Shown piece by piece: positions 1 through 8,411 of a DNA stretch of 64,000 nucleotides. The position numbers and the translations under genes are program-made. Every line of letters begins with the position of its first letter. The stretch's first letter is position 1. Source of the stretch: Rhodobacteraceae bacterium WD3A24 (GTDB lineage: Bacteria > Pseudomonadota > Alphaproteobacteria > Rhodobacterales > Rhodobacteraceae); NCBI GenBank assembly GCA_002967695.1, contig PUHN01000001.1, forward strand, positions 1 to 64,000, in the 5' to 3' direction. Under the pieces are notes generated by a model. The model did not search any database and was not told the origin of the DNA. It saw nothing but the letters and a program-made list of their open reading frames with translations.

Positions 1-21
1 TGTCGCGATAAGGGTCTTCAT
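1..21 (-). CDS. 5' end of a gene leaving the window (first 7 codons)
   Basis: An ATG on the minus strand at 21-19 opens a frame reading MKTLIAT to the window edge. It is preceded at a normal distance by an AGGAGA ribosome-binding site (plus-strand tctcct, about 30-35). The Met-Lys-Thr-Leu-Ile start is typical of an exported protein's signal peptide, but seven residues cannot identify it. The long untranslated stretch upstream would be its promoter region. Confidence 0.5.
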
Positions 22-595
22 GGCTGTGTCTCCTTCGGGTTCGTCGGTTTCGGTTCTCTCCGGGACGTTGCGTCCTCGGCTGATCTCAAGGTGGGCCTTT
101 CGACGCGATTAGGGAAATCACGCTCGGGTCGCATGCACTCACGCGAATTTTCCAGGCGCTTGACTCCGGGGGTGAAAAGCGTGATCACAAGCTCGATGCC
201 GGGCCATCTTGTTGTTGTGTGCCAGACAGTTGGCGCATCAACGCCAGGTCACGACGCCGTTCACGAGTGACCGCTTGTGCACTTTAATGGCCGGTTGCAC
301 CTTGTTTGTGCATTTATGAACACTTCTGCGCGGACTGGCGGGCGATGGGCGGCTATGTCGTTGCGGTGCAGCGATATTCCGCCCAAACGCCAATCCTCCG
401 GCCGGTTCGAGCAAGCCCGCCGCGCCCGCCCTCCCGGCGGACAGGAGATGCGCCGCGCTCGCTCGCATGTGAGCAAAAACGCCGCGACTCACCCGGTGCG
501 AAGGGGCAGCGCCGGCGCCCGCCGGTCATCAAAACCGCGCCGCGGAGCCGCGGGAAGCCCTCCGAGGCTGGGCCGCGCGTGCGGGCCGCGGCGAT
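22..595. other. Intergenic region, no gene recognised
   Basis: This stretch lies between the truncated minus-strand gene and the end of the nlpD-like gene. Short frames on both strands have the arginine/proline-rich composition of GC-rich noncoding DNA and no good ribosome-binding sites. It presumably holds the promoter of the gene at 1-21. I see no tRNA, repeat or clear operator. Confidence 0.5.
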
Positions 596-1813
596 TTATT
601 GAAGGTAGGGAAGCGGGTCGACGCTCTCGAAACCCTGGCGAACCTCGAAATGCACGAAGGTCGGGTCGCCCGCGCGCACCGCGGCAATCGCATCGCCCCG
701 GCTGACGCTCGCGCCCTGTTCCACCTGAATGCTGGTGATGTTGGCATAGACCGTCAGCAGGTTGTCCTCGTGACGGATCACCAGAATAGGCACTTCATCG
801 GTGTCGCGGGTAATTGCCGCCACGGTGCCGTCGGCGGCGGCGCGCACTGGTGCGCCTTCGCTCGCGGCGATGCCGATGCCCTCGTTGGTGCCCGGATCAT
901 AGGGGCGGATGATGCGCCCCTCCACCGGCATCATGAAACGCGCGCCGTCGGGGTCCGGGCTGCGCTCGGCGCTCATCTCGGGCGAGGGGGGCGTCTCTTC
1001 GGCGGGTTCGGCCGCCGGCGCGCTGTCTTCGGGCAGGGGGCGGGCGGCGCTTGGCGGGGCGGGCGCGGCCGTGCCTTCGCCCGGCGCCGAGCTGTCCGGC
1101 CCCTCTGCGGTGCGCTCGGCGGCATCGCTCGCCTGGGCGGAACCGGAGACGGGAATGAGCAGATACTGCCCTTCGCGCACTTCCATTTCGGCGCCGAGCC
1201 CGTTCCAGTCCGCGATGGCGCGTGGCGTCACGTCATAGAGGCGCGCGATGGAAAACGCTGTCTCGCCGCGCTCGACGCGATGGCGGATCGGTTCTTGCCC
1301 GCCGGAGGTGCCGGTTTGGCCCGGCCTGCCATCGGACGCACCGTCGGCGCGGTCGATCGCCCCTGACGCGAGTTCGGTGATGTCGATCTCGCCCTCCTGC
1401 GCGGTGCCCGTCGTGGCAGGGCGCGTGTCAACCCGGCGGGGGAGCGCCAGGACTTCGCCGCCACGCAGCGTCATCTCCGGCTCCAGCGCGTTGTACTCGG
1501 CCAGTTCCTGCGGCGGAATTCCGACCCGATTGGCCACGTCGGCGACCGTATCATCATCGCGCGCTACGGCGACCTGATAGCCGGGATAGGAAATGACGCC
1601 CCGCGCGTCGGGGGCGGGCCGGCCGGCGGGGCCGGCCTCGCGCGCGGCCTCGCGGGTCGAGAAGCCGTCGCTGCGCTGGCGCAGATCCCAGTCCAGCCCC
1701 CCGCCGCTTTCGCAGGCGGCAAGCGCCAGCAGCGCCACGCCAAGCACCGCCGCGCGCCCCCGCGCAACGCAAAGGCCCGGTTGAAGGGTGGGTCCGTCGG
1801 AGAGTGCCGGCAT
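596..1813 (-). CDS. nlpD: NlpD/EnvC-like LysM-M23 lipoprotein (probably catalytically inactive)
   Basis: A 405-residue outer-membrane lipoprotein. The lipobox LALAAC puts the lipidated cysteine near residue 34. Two LysM peptidoglycan-binding repeats lie at about 78-125 and 178-225, separated by Ala/Pro/Glu-rich linkers, and a LytM/M23 fold fills the last 100 residues. Zinc-ligand positions of active M23 peptidases look lost: the HxGxD region reads NEGIGIAA and the usual VYAH reads VYAN. That is what is seen in NlpD/EnvC-type activators of cell-separation amidases, so I infer an activator role in division rather than hydrolysis. The ATG at 1813 follows a GAGGAT ribosome-binding site. It is the last gene of surE-pcm-nlpD, an order found in many proteobacteria. 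Confidence 0.85.
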   Translation of the reverse strand: MPALSDGPTLQPGLCVARGRAAVLGVALLALAACESGGGLDWDLRQRSDGFSTREAAREAGPAGRPAPDARGVISYPGYQVAVARDDDTVADVANRVGIPPQELAEYNALEPEMTLRGGEVLALPRRVDTRPATTGTAQEGEIDITELASGAIDRADGASDGRPGQTGTSGGQEPIRHRVERGETAFSIARLYDVTPRAIADWNGLGAEMEVREGQYLLIPVSGSAQASDAAERTAEGPDSSAPGEGTAAPAPPSAARPLPEDSAPAAEPAEETPPSPEMSAERSPDPDGARFMMPVEGRIIRPYDPGTNEGIGIAASEGAPVRAAADGTVAAITRDTDEVPILVIRHEDNLLTVYANITSIQVEQGASVSRGDAIAAVRAGDPTFVHFEVRQGFESVDPLPYLQ

Positions 1814-1859
1814 TGCTCAAATCCTCAATTCGCGGCCCGCGTTGAATCGCGGCCTCATG

Positions 1860-2501
1860 TCATTCCTGTCCCAACCCCTCGATCAGCGGCACGAAACGGA
1901 CGGGGCGAAGCTCCTCATAATCAAGGCCGTCTTCCGTTCGGCGCACCCGGATGAGGCTCTGAACCGTGTCCGACTGGCCGACAGGCAGCACCATGATACC
2001 GCCAATGCGCAGTTGCGCCAAGAGCGGGCTGGGCGGATCTTCCGCGGCGGCGGTGAGCAGAATACGGTCGAAGGGCGCCTGATCGGGCAGGCCGTGGCTG
2101 CCATCGGCGGTCACCGCGGTGATGTTGACCAGATCGAGCGCCTCGAACACCGCGCGCGCCTCGCGCACGAGGCGGCGATGGCGCTCCACCGTGTAGACCC
2201 GCCGGGCGAGCAACGACAGCACGGCGGCCTGATAGCCTGATCCGGTGCCCACCTCCAGAACCTTGTCGCGTGGGCTGACCTCGAGCGCCTGCGTCATCAG
2301 GCCGACGACCGAGGGCTGGCTGATCGTCTGCCCGCAGGCGATGGGCAGGGGCATGTCCTCATAGGCGCGCTCGGCGAATATGCCCCTTACGAAGGCGCCG
2401 CGGTCGATCTTTTCCAGCGCACCGAGCACCCGCGCGTCCGTCACGCCCTTCGAGCGGATCGCATAGACGAAGCGCATCTTGCGTTCGGCGGGGTCCATCA
2501 C
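1860..2501 (-). CDS. pcm: Protein-L-isoaspartate O-methyltransferase
   Basis: A 213-residue SAM-dependent enzyme that methylates isoaspartyl residues in aged proteins so they can be repaired. The family SAM-binding motif is [14 protein letters not shown] near residue 80, followed by the acidic VYTVER strand. The SQPSVVGLM segment just before it is typical of PCMT. Length matches the family. Its ATG overlaps the surE stop by four bases (ATGA at 2498-2501), so the two are translationally coupled. A consumer of SAM, but housekeeping and not part of the methyl-cycle operon further right. Confidence 0.93.
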   Translation of the reverse strand: MMDPAERKMRFVYAIRSKGVTDARVLGALEKIDRGAFVRGIFAERAYEDMPLPIACGQTISQPSVVGLMTQALEVSPRDKVLEVGTGSGYQAAVLSLLARRVYTVERHRRLVREARAVFEALDLVNITAVTADGSHGLPDQAPFDRILLTAAAEDPPSPLLAQLRIGGIMVLPVGQSDTVQSLIRVRRTEDGLDYEELRPVRFVPLIEGLGQE

Positions 2502-3283
2502 TCCAGCCGGCTCCTGACCTCGTCGAGCGCGTCATGGGCCGTCAGATCGGCGCGCATGGGCGTGACCGAGACATAGCCCGCGAGGTTGGCGTGCGCATCC
2601 GTTCCCTCGGCGGTGGGCAGGTGTTGTGGCCCGCCTGTGATCCACAGGAATTTCTTTCCCGCCGGCGAGATATGCGGCTCCACTCCGAAAAAGGTATCCT
2701 TGCGGTAGCCCTGGCGCGTCACCCGCATCCCCTTCACGCCAGAGGCGGCCACCGGCGGGAAGTTGACATTGTAAAACAGCCGGTAGTCGCCCGTATCCCA
2801 CATGGCCTTGTCCATGAGCGCGCGCACGACCCGCGTCCCGTGGTCCGCGGCGGCCTCGAAGGGGTCGCCCAGCCCGCGGGTCTGCGGGCCGAAATACTGC
2901 GATAGCGCGATCGCGGGCAGCCCCTGCAGCGCGGCCTCCAGCGCACCGCCCACCGTGCCGGAATACATCACGTTCTCGGCGGCGTTGTTGCCGCGGTTGA
3001 CGCCCGAGATCACCAGATCGGGCCGCGCCCCCTGCAGCACGTCATAAAGCCCCGCCAGCACGCAGTCGGCGGGCGAGCCCTCGGCGGCATAACGCCGTGT
3101 ATCGAGCTGGGCGATCATCATGGGGTGGGTATAGGAAATCTTGTGCGCCACCCCCGACTGCTCGAAGGCGGGCGCGACTGTCCAGACCTCGCCATCCGCG
3201 CCGGCGATCTCGGCGGCGATGGCCTCGGCGACGGCCAGGCCGGGCGCATTGATGCCGTCGTCGTTGGTGACGAGTATTCGCAT
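2498..3283 (-). CDS. surE: 5'/3'-nucleotidase SurE
   Basis: A 261-residue metal-dependent nucleoside-monophosphate phosphatase, a stationary-phase survival protein. The N-terminus [16 protein letters not shown] holds the family's Asp-Asp metal ligands. [20 protein letters not shown] carries the conserved Asn and phosphate-binding residues, and FYNVNFPP is a further SurE signature. Length is normal. It is the first gene of the surE-pcm-nlpD unit, with its stop fused to the pcm start. The SDR gene upstream ends about 80 bases before it. Confidence 0.95.
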   Translation of the reverse strand: MRILVTNDDGINAPGLAVAEAIAAEIAGADGEVWTVAPAFEQSGVAHKISYTHPMMIAQLDTRRYAAEGSPADCVLAGLYDVLQGARPDLVISGVNRGNNAAENVMYSGTVGGALEAALQGLPAIALSQYFGPQTRGLGDPFEAAADHGTRVVRALMDKAMWDTGDYRLFYNVNFPPVAASGVKGMRVTRQGYRKDTFFGVEPHISPAGKKFLWITGGPQHLPTAEGTDAHANLAGYVSVTPMRADLTAHDALDEVRSRLE

Positions 3284-3361
3284 GGAAACCGCCCTGTCGC
3301 TCCTGCTCTTGGCCCTGCTTAGTTCAGCCCCGCACGGGCGTAAAGCGCCGTGCCCGTTCCG

Positions 3362-4051
3362 TCAGCCGAGTGCGCGCAGAAGGCGCGCGGCCTCGTCGGC
3401 GCAAGGGGTGAGTGCCGCGCGGTCCTCGCCCGGAAAGAAGCGCGCGCGCAACGCCGTGGGCATCGGCGCGGGCGTGTGAATCGTCACCCGCGGCCCGATC
3501 CGCGCGCCTTCGGCCTGCCAGCTTCGCGCCAGTGCGATCTGCGCGGCCTTGGCGGCGCCGTAAGCGCCGAAGAATTTCTCTCCGGCGCGCGGGTCATCGA
3601 AGAACAGGGCGTGCCCGTCGGGTGCCGCGCGCAGGAGCGGTTCGATCATGGGGATCAGCATTCCTGGCGCGCGGATATTGGTGGCGATCGTCCGCTCCCA
3701 TTCGCTGGGGTCGATATGGCCGGCGGGGGCGAGGGGAGGAGCATGAATGGCGGCGTGCACCCACAGATCAATCCCGCCCCAGCGGTCATGCACCGAGCGG
3801 CACAGATGGCGCATCGCATCGTCGGTGGTGATGTCCATCGGGGCGAGGGTGGCGCTGCCGCCGGCGGCGCGGATGCGGTCGTCGAGCTCCTCAAGCGCGC
3901 CGGTGGTGCGCGCCACGGCGAGGACGTGCCAGCCGGCCGCCCCCAGCGCCTCGGCCACGGCCGCTCCCAGCCCGCGCGAGGCCCCGAGGACGAGCGCGAC
4001 ACGCCGGGAACCGGCGGCGGAAGAGGGGGAAGGGAGGGCAGCGTCGGTCAT
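3362..4051 (-). CDS. Short-chain dehydrogenase/reductase (SDR)
   Basis: A 229-residue classical SDR with an N-terminal Rossmann fold: the cofactor loop GASRGLGAAVAEAL lies at about residues 23-36, and the catalytic YGAAK (YxxxK) at about 168-172. The stretch before it, NIRAPGML, fits the SDR Asn site. The substrate cannot be read from the sequence. Start ATG at 4051-4049, with an alternative possible at a later Met. It precedes surE on the same strand and is divergent from bioY. General SDR confidence is high, specific function unknown. Confidence 0.85.
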   Translation of the reverse strand: MTDAALPSPSSAAGSRRVALVLGASRGLGAAVAEALGAAGWHVLAVARTTGALEELDDRIRAAGGSATLAPMDITTDDAMRHLCRSVHDRWGGIDLWVHAAIHAPPLAPAGHIDPSEWERTIATNIRAPGMLIPMIEPLLRAAPDGHALFFDDPRAGEKFFGAYGAAKAAQIALARSWQAEGARIGPRVTIHTPAPMPTALRARFFPGEDRAALTPCADEAARLLRALG

Positions 4052-4154
4052 TGTGCCCCTTTAGGCCAGCGCGCCCCGGCGGACAAGCCACTCCGCTTGA
4101 CTTGCATGGCCCGATGGGAAATCAAGACAGCGCAACAGGACACGATCGGAAAGG

Positions 4155-4739
4155 ATGACCGCCATGACCCGCCCTGTGACCCTTTCGCACGCTCTGCTGG
4201 GACATCAGACTTTGCTACGTCAGGCCGGACTGGTGATTGCCGGCTCGGCGCTCGTCGCCGGCGCCGCGCAGGTCAGCGTGCCCATGATACCCGTTCCGAT
4301 GAGCCTGCAGACGCTCGCGGTCTCGCTGATCGGGCTGACCTATGGCGCGCGGCTCGCGGCGATCACGCTGCTGGTCTATCTCGCCGAAGGGGCGCTGGGC
4401 TTGCCCGTCTTCTCGAACGGCGCGGCGGGGCTTGCCTATCTGATGGGGCCGACCGGCGGCTTTCTCGTGGGGTTCGTGCTGATGGCCTTTCTGACCGGAT
4501 GGCTGGTCGAACGCGGCCTCGGCCAGGGTATCGCGCGGCTTTTTCTTGCCGCGCTGGTTCCGGCGATGCTGCTTTACCTTCCCGGCGTTGCGTGGCTGAC
4601 ACTGGTCACGCCGCTCGACCTCTCGGGTGCGGCGTCGGCGGGGGCGTTGCCCTTCGTGCTGGGTGATATCGTCAAATCGGCGGTCGCCGCGCTGATCATC
4701 GCCGGCGGCTGGGAGGCCCTGCGCCGCCGCGGCGGCTGA
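4155..4739 (+). CDS. bioY: Biotin transporter S-component BioY
   Basis: A 194-residue integral membrane protein of the BioY family, the substrate-binding part of energy-coupling-factor biotin uptake. Hydrophobic helices fill the chain. VSVPMIPVPMSLQTLAV near residue 40 and the glycine-rich LMGPTGGFLVGF near residue 95 are BioY hallmarks. No bioM/bioN ECF genes are adjacent, as is common in alphaproteobacteria where BioY can act alone or share modules. It is monocistronic and followed by a strong intrinsic terminator. Confidence 0.93.
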   Translation: MTAMTRPVTLSHALLGHQTLLRQAGLVIAGSALVAGAAQVSVPMIPVPMSLQTLAVSLIGLTYGARLAAITLLVYLAEGALGLPVFSNGAAGLAYLMGPTGGFLVGFVLMAFLTGWLVERGLGQGIARLFLAALVPAMLLYLPGVAWLTLVTPLDLSGAASAGALPFVLGDIVKSAVAALIIAGGWEALRRRGG

Positions 4740-4766
4740 CTGAGCGGCCTTGCGGGCCCGACTTGC

Positions 4767-4804
4767 GGCGCCGTCCCCGAATTGGGGACGGCGCCTTTCG
4801 TTTT
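4767..4804 (+). terminator. Intrinsic terminator after bioY
   Basis: A perfect 12-bp inverted repeat, ggcgccgtcccc / ggggacggcgcc, with the 5-base loop gaatt is followed by tttcgtttt. It lies between the convergent bioY and purF genes. The T-rich run follows in the plus direction, so it mainly serves bioY. Confidence 0.88.
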
Positions 4805-4845
4805 GCTCGGTGCTGTATGGCCTGGCCATCAGGCCGCCGGGCAGG

Positions 4846-6309
4846 TCAGGCGGTTTCCTTGAGCCTGATCCGCCCCGCCGCGACCATGTCCGAGGGGCGC
4901 ACGGGATAATCGCCCGAAAAACAGGCGTCGCAATATTGCGGGGCCTGGTTGTCGCGGCCGCCCGCCTCTCCGACGGCGCGATAGAGGCCGTCAAGCGAGA
5001 TGAAGTTCAGGCTGTCGACGCCGATGTGATCGCGCATCTCCTCGGCGCTCATCTGGGCGGCGAGCAGCTTTTCGCGCTCGGGCGTGTCCACGCCGTAGAA
5101 ACACGGCCATGCGGTGGGCGGGCTGGCGATGCGGAAATGCACCTCGGCCGCGCCGGCATCAAGGATCATTTCCTTGATCTTCAGGCTCGTGGTGCCGCGC
5201 ACCACGCTGTCATCGACCAGCACGATGCGCTTGCCCCGGATCAGGCTGCGGTTGACATTGAGCTTGAGCCGCACGCCCATGTTTCGGATCTGTTCGCTGG
5301 GCTCGATGAAGGTGCGGCCCATGTACTGGTTGCGGATGATCCCCATGGCATAGGGAATGCCGGATTCCTGGCTGTAGCCGATCGCCGCGGGCGTTCCTGA
5401 GTCGGGGACGGGGCAGACCAGATCGGCCTCGACCGGCGCCTCGCGCGCAAGTTCAACGCCGATGGCGCGGCGCGTCTCGTAGACCGAGCGAGCGCCAAGC
5501 GTCGAGTCCGGGCGTGAAAAATAGACATGCTCGAAGATGCAGAAGCGCGGGCGCTTCGGCTCGAAGGGGTGGTAGCTTTCCACCCCCTCCCGGGTGCAGA
5601 CGACCATCTCGCCCGGCTCGACTTCGCGGACGAATTCGGCCCCGATGATGTCGAGCGCACAGGTCTCGGAGGCCAGAATCCAGCCCTCCCCCACCCGGCC
5701 CAGCACAAGCGGGCGCACGCCGAGCGCATCGCGCACCCCGATCAGCTTGGTGCGGGTCATCGCCACGATGGCGAAGGCCCCCTCGACCCGGCGCAGCGCG
5801 TCCTTCATCCGCTCGGGGATGTTTTCCTGGATCGAGCGCGCCATGAGGTGAATGATGCACTCGCTGTCGGAATTCGACTGGAAGATCGAGCCGCGCTCGA
5901 TCAGCTCGCGCCGGATCGCCTCGGCGTTGGTCAGGTTCCCGTTATGGGCAATCGCCGCGCCGCCCATGGCGAATTCGCCGAAAAAGGGCTGAACGTCGCG
6001 GATCGCGGTCGCCCCCTTCGAGCCGGTCGTGGAGTAGCGCACATGCCCGATGCCGATGGAGCCGGGCAGGCTCTCCATCAGCCCGGCCTTGGTGAAGTTG
6101 TCGCGCACGAGGCCAAAGCGATGGGCCGAATGAAACCCCGTCTCGGGATGATGCGTGATGATGCCGCCGGCCTCCTGGCCGCGGTGCTGAAGGGCGTGCA
6201 TGCCCAGCGCGACGAAATTGGCCGCGTCGGCCACGCCGATCGCGCCGAATACGCCGCATTCCTCCTTCAGCTTGTCATCGTCGAATGGATGGGCGGGCAG
6301 GTGACGCAT
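4846..6309 (-). CDS. purF: Amidophosphoribosyltransferase (PurF), iron-sulfur type
   Basis: First committed enzyme of purine synthesis, making phosphoribosylamine from PRPP and glutamine. The N-terminal Ntn glutaminase starts at the catalytic cysteine in EECGVFG (Cys18), exposed after propeptide cleavage. The PRPP loop is VLVDDSVVRGTTS. Cysteines in RFCIFEHVYF, WPCFYGVDTP and YCDACFSGDYP match the [4Fe-4S] ligand positions of the Bacillus-type enzyme. I chose the ATG at 6309 because a GAGAGGAT ribosome-binding site precedes it; an ATG at 6348 in the same frame would add 13 residues but lacks one. It follows cvpA, the classic cvpA-purF pair. Confidence 0.95.
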   Translation of the reverse strand: MRHLPAHPFDDDKLKEECGVFGAIGVADAANFVALGMHALQHRGQEAGGIITHHPETGFHSAHRFGLVRDNFTKAGLMESLPGSIGIGHVRYSTTGSKGATAIRDVQPFFGEFAMGGAAIAHNGNLTNAEAIRRELIERGSIFQSNSDSECIIHLMARSIQENIPERMKDALRRVEGAFAIVAMTRTKLIGVRDALGVRPLVLGRVGEGWILASETCALDIIGAEFVREVEPGEMVVCTREGVESYHPFEPKRPRFCIFEHVYFSRPDSTLGARSVYETRRAIGVELAREAPVEADLVCPVPDSGTPAAIGYSQESGIPYAMGIIRNQYMGRTFIEPSEQIRNMGVRLKLNVNRSLIRGKRIVLVDDSVVRGTTSLKIKEMILDAGAAEVHFRIASPPTAWPCFYGVDTPEREKLLAAQMSAEEMRDHIGVDSLNFISLDGLYRAVGEAGGRDNQAPQYCDACFSGDYPVRPSDMVAAGRIRLKETA

Positions 6310-6393
6310 CGCGTCGGTATCCTCTCGATCCCCTTGGTCCGCTGTCATGTAATTGCTCGCACCGCAGATGTCATCGGCCGATTGGTGGGCGGT

Positions 6394-6948
6394 TCAGACC
6401 GCGCAGTTGCGCATCAGTTGCTCGTAGCGGCGCACGAGCCATCCCGGCGCGTTGTCGGGCAGGTTGTCATCGATATTGTCCTGCACCGTCGAGAAGACCG
6501 CCGCCGAGCGGCTGTTGTCGACCATGGCCATTTCGGCGCCGGGCATTGCCCGGTCGTAGACGAGAAAAGCCACCGCCACCAGAAGGACCGCCCGCGCCAC
6601 GCCGAACAGAAAGCCCAGCCCCTGATCGATGCCGCCCAGCGCCGAACGGCGGACGATCGAGGAGAAGAGCGGCGTGAAAAGCGAGGCGATGACCAGCGCG
6701 ACCGCGAACAGCAACGCAAAGGCCGCGATGACCGCGAGTTCACAGCTTCCGGCGAGAAAGCCGCCCAGAAACGGCGTCTCATGCATCAGCGGCTCAAGCG
6801 CGGGCGCAAAGACGAATGCAACCACCGCTGCCACGATCCATCCGAGTATCGCCATGAGTTCGCGCACGATCCCGCGCGAATAGGCCAGGATCGCCGAAAG
6901 CAGCAGGACGATCGCGACCACCGCGTCGATCAGGGTGAAACCATCCAT
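6394..6948 (-). CDS. cvpA: CvpA family membrane protein
   Basis: A 184-residue inner-membrane protein with four predicted helices. The N-terminus MDGFTLIDAVVAIVLLLSAI and the following SRGIVREL stretch match the CvpA family, needed for colicin V production in E. coli and linked to envelope homeostasis. The C-terminal tail is soluble. It lies just upstream of purF on the same strand and downstream of radA, with a 23-base gap. Confidence 0.9.
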   Translation of the reverse strand: MDGFTLIDAVVAIVLLLSAILAYSRGIVRELMAILGWIVAAVVAFVFAPALEPLMHETPFLGGFLAGSCELAVIAAFALLFAVALVIASLFTPLFSSIVRRSALGGIDQGLGFLFGVARAVLLVAVAFLVYDRAMPGAEMAMVDNSRSAAVFSTVQDNIDDNLPDNAPGWLVRRYEQLMRNCAV

Positions 6949-6971
6949 ATTCCGGCCCTTCCATGCGGGGC

Positions 6972-8336
6972 TCAGCCCGCTCCGAACACTTCGCCGACGA
7001 AGCCGGTGAGGTCTTCCATTTCACGCACTGTCAGTGCGCTCGTCGCTCCGGCTCCCCCGCGCGCCGGCGCGATCGCTTGTGAGAAACCAAGTTTTTCTGC
7101 CTCTTTCAACCTGTTTTCCATCTGGACCACCGGGCGCAGCGCCCCCGACAGGCTGATTTCGCCGAACACCACCGTATCGGGGGGAACCGCGACATCCTCG
7201 CGCGCCGACAGGAGCGCGGCGGCCACCGCGAGGTCGGCGGCGGGCTCATTGACGCGCATGCCGCCGGCGACGTTGAGAAAGACGTCGAGCCCGGCGAAGG
7301 GGATGGCGCAGCGCGCCTCGAGCACCGCGAGGATGGTCGAAAGCCGCCCCGAGTCCAGCCCGACGACGGTGCGCCGGGGCATTCCCAGCGGCGAGGGCGC
7401 GACGAGGGCCTGAATTTCGGTCAGGACGGGGCGCGTGCCCTCGATCCCGGCGAAGACGACCGATCCGGGCGCCGGCGCGTCGCGTTCCGACAGGAACAGC
7501 GCCGATGGATTGGTGACCTCGGCAAGCCCGCTGCCGGTCATCTCGAAGACGCCGATCTCGTCGGCCGGGCCGAAGCGGTTCTTGACCGAGCGCAGGATGC
7601 GGAACTGGTGGCCGCGCTCGCCCTCGAAATAGAGGACGCAATCGACCATGTGCTCGACCACGCGCGGGCCGGCGATCTGGCCCTCTTTCGTGACGTGGCC
7701 GACCAGAATCACCGCGGTGCCGCGACGCTTGGCAAAGCCGACGAGCTCATGGGCGGCCGCGCGCATCTGCGCGACGGAGCCCGGCGCGCTGTCCACATGA
7801 TCGGCCCAGATGGTCTGGATGGAGTCGATGACCACCAGGTCGGGGCGCTCGGCCTCGAATGTCGTGAGGATGTCGCGCAGGCTCGTCTCGGCCCCCAGAC
7901 GGACCGCCGCGCCGTCGAGTCCCAGCCGCTGGGCGCGCATGCGTATCTGGGCGCTGGCCTCCTCGCCCGAGATGTAGAGGCAGTCCAGCCCCGCCCCGGC
8001 GAGGCGTGCGGCCGCCTGCAACAGCAGGGTCGATTTCCCGATACCCGGATCGCCGCCCACCAGGATCGCCGATCCGGGCACGAGCCCGCCGCCGAGCACC
8101 CTGTCGAATTCGCCGAGGCCCGAACAGGTCCGCGGCGGCGGGGGCGCGTCGTCGGACAGCGCCGTCAGCGCGATGGTGCGCCCCTTCGCGCCGGTGCGGC
8201 GCGCGGGCGGGCCGCTGCCCAGCGGGGTCTCTTCAACGATCGAGTTCCATGCGCCACAGGCGTCGCAGCGCCCGGCCCACTTGCGGTGGGCCGCGCCGCA
8301 TTCCGTGCAGGTGAAACTTGCCGGGGATTTCGCCAT
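6972..8336 (-). CDS. radA: DNA repair ATPase RadA/Sms
   Basis: A RecA-like branch-migration helicase, 454 residues from the chosen start. An N-terminal C4 zinc finger (CTECG...CDACG) comes first, then the Walker A GGDPGIGKSTLL near residue 90, the RadA-specific KNRFG motif (SVKNRFGPADEIG), and a C-terminal Lon-like domain of about 150 residues. The ATG at 8336 gives the conserved MAKSPASFTCTECG start; an upstream ATG at 8372 would add 12 residues not typical of the family. It heads a radA-cvpA-purF run. Confidence 0.95.
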   Translation of the reverse strand: MAKSPASFTCTECGAAHRKWAGRCDACGAWNSIVEETPLGSGPPARRTGAKGRTIALTALSDDAPPPPRTCSGLGEFDRVLGGGLVPGSAILVGGDPGIGKSTLLLQAAARLAGAGLDCLYISGEEASAQIRMRAQRLGLDGAAVRLGAETSLRDILTTFEAERPDLVVIDSIQTIWADHVDSAPGSVAQMRAAAHELVGFAKRRGTAVILVGHVTKEGQIAGPRVVEHMVDCVLYFEGERGHQFRILRSVKNRFGPADEIGVFEMTGSGLAEVTNPSALFLSERDAPAPGSVVFAGIEGTRPVLTEIQALVAPSPLGMPRRTVVGLDSGRLSTILAVLEARCAIPFAGLDVFLNVAGGMRVNEPAADLAVAAALLSAREDVAVPPDTVVFGEISLSGALRPVVQMENRLKEAEKLGFSQAIAPARGGAGATSALTVREMEDLTGFVGEVFGAG

Positions 8337-8373
8337 CGCGTGACTTGTGCACCACCACCCGGGGCGGCGCAAG

Positions 8374-8401
8374 GGCGGGGCCGGCGTGTGCCGGCCCCGC
8401 C
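8374..8401 (-). terminator. Strong stem-loop after the metE-like gene
   Basis: A perfect 12-bp inverted repeat (ggcggggccggc / gccggccccgcc) with a 4-base loop sits just past the stop of the MetE-like gene. There is no long U-run after it in the minus direction (TTGCG), so it may stabilise the mRNA end or terminate weakly rather than be a textbook terminator. Confidence 0.5.
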
Positions 8402-8411
8402 AAAAGGGGGG

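Noticed and set aside
289-303. Sigma-54-like TGGC...TTGCA in the left intergenic region
   Set aside because: Spacing between the GG and GC elements is too short for a real sigma-54 promoter.
277-705. 142-residue plus-strand frame near the left edge
   Set aside because: Arg/Pro/Ser-rich, no ribosome-binding site, runs into the nlpD-like gene on the other strand.
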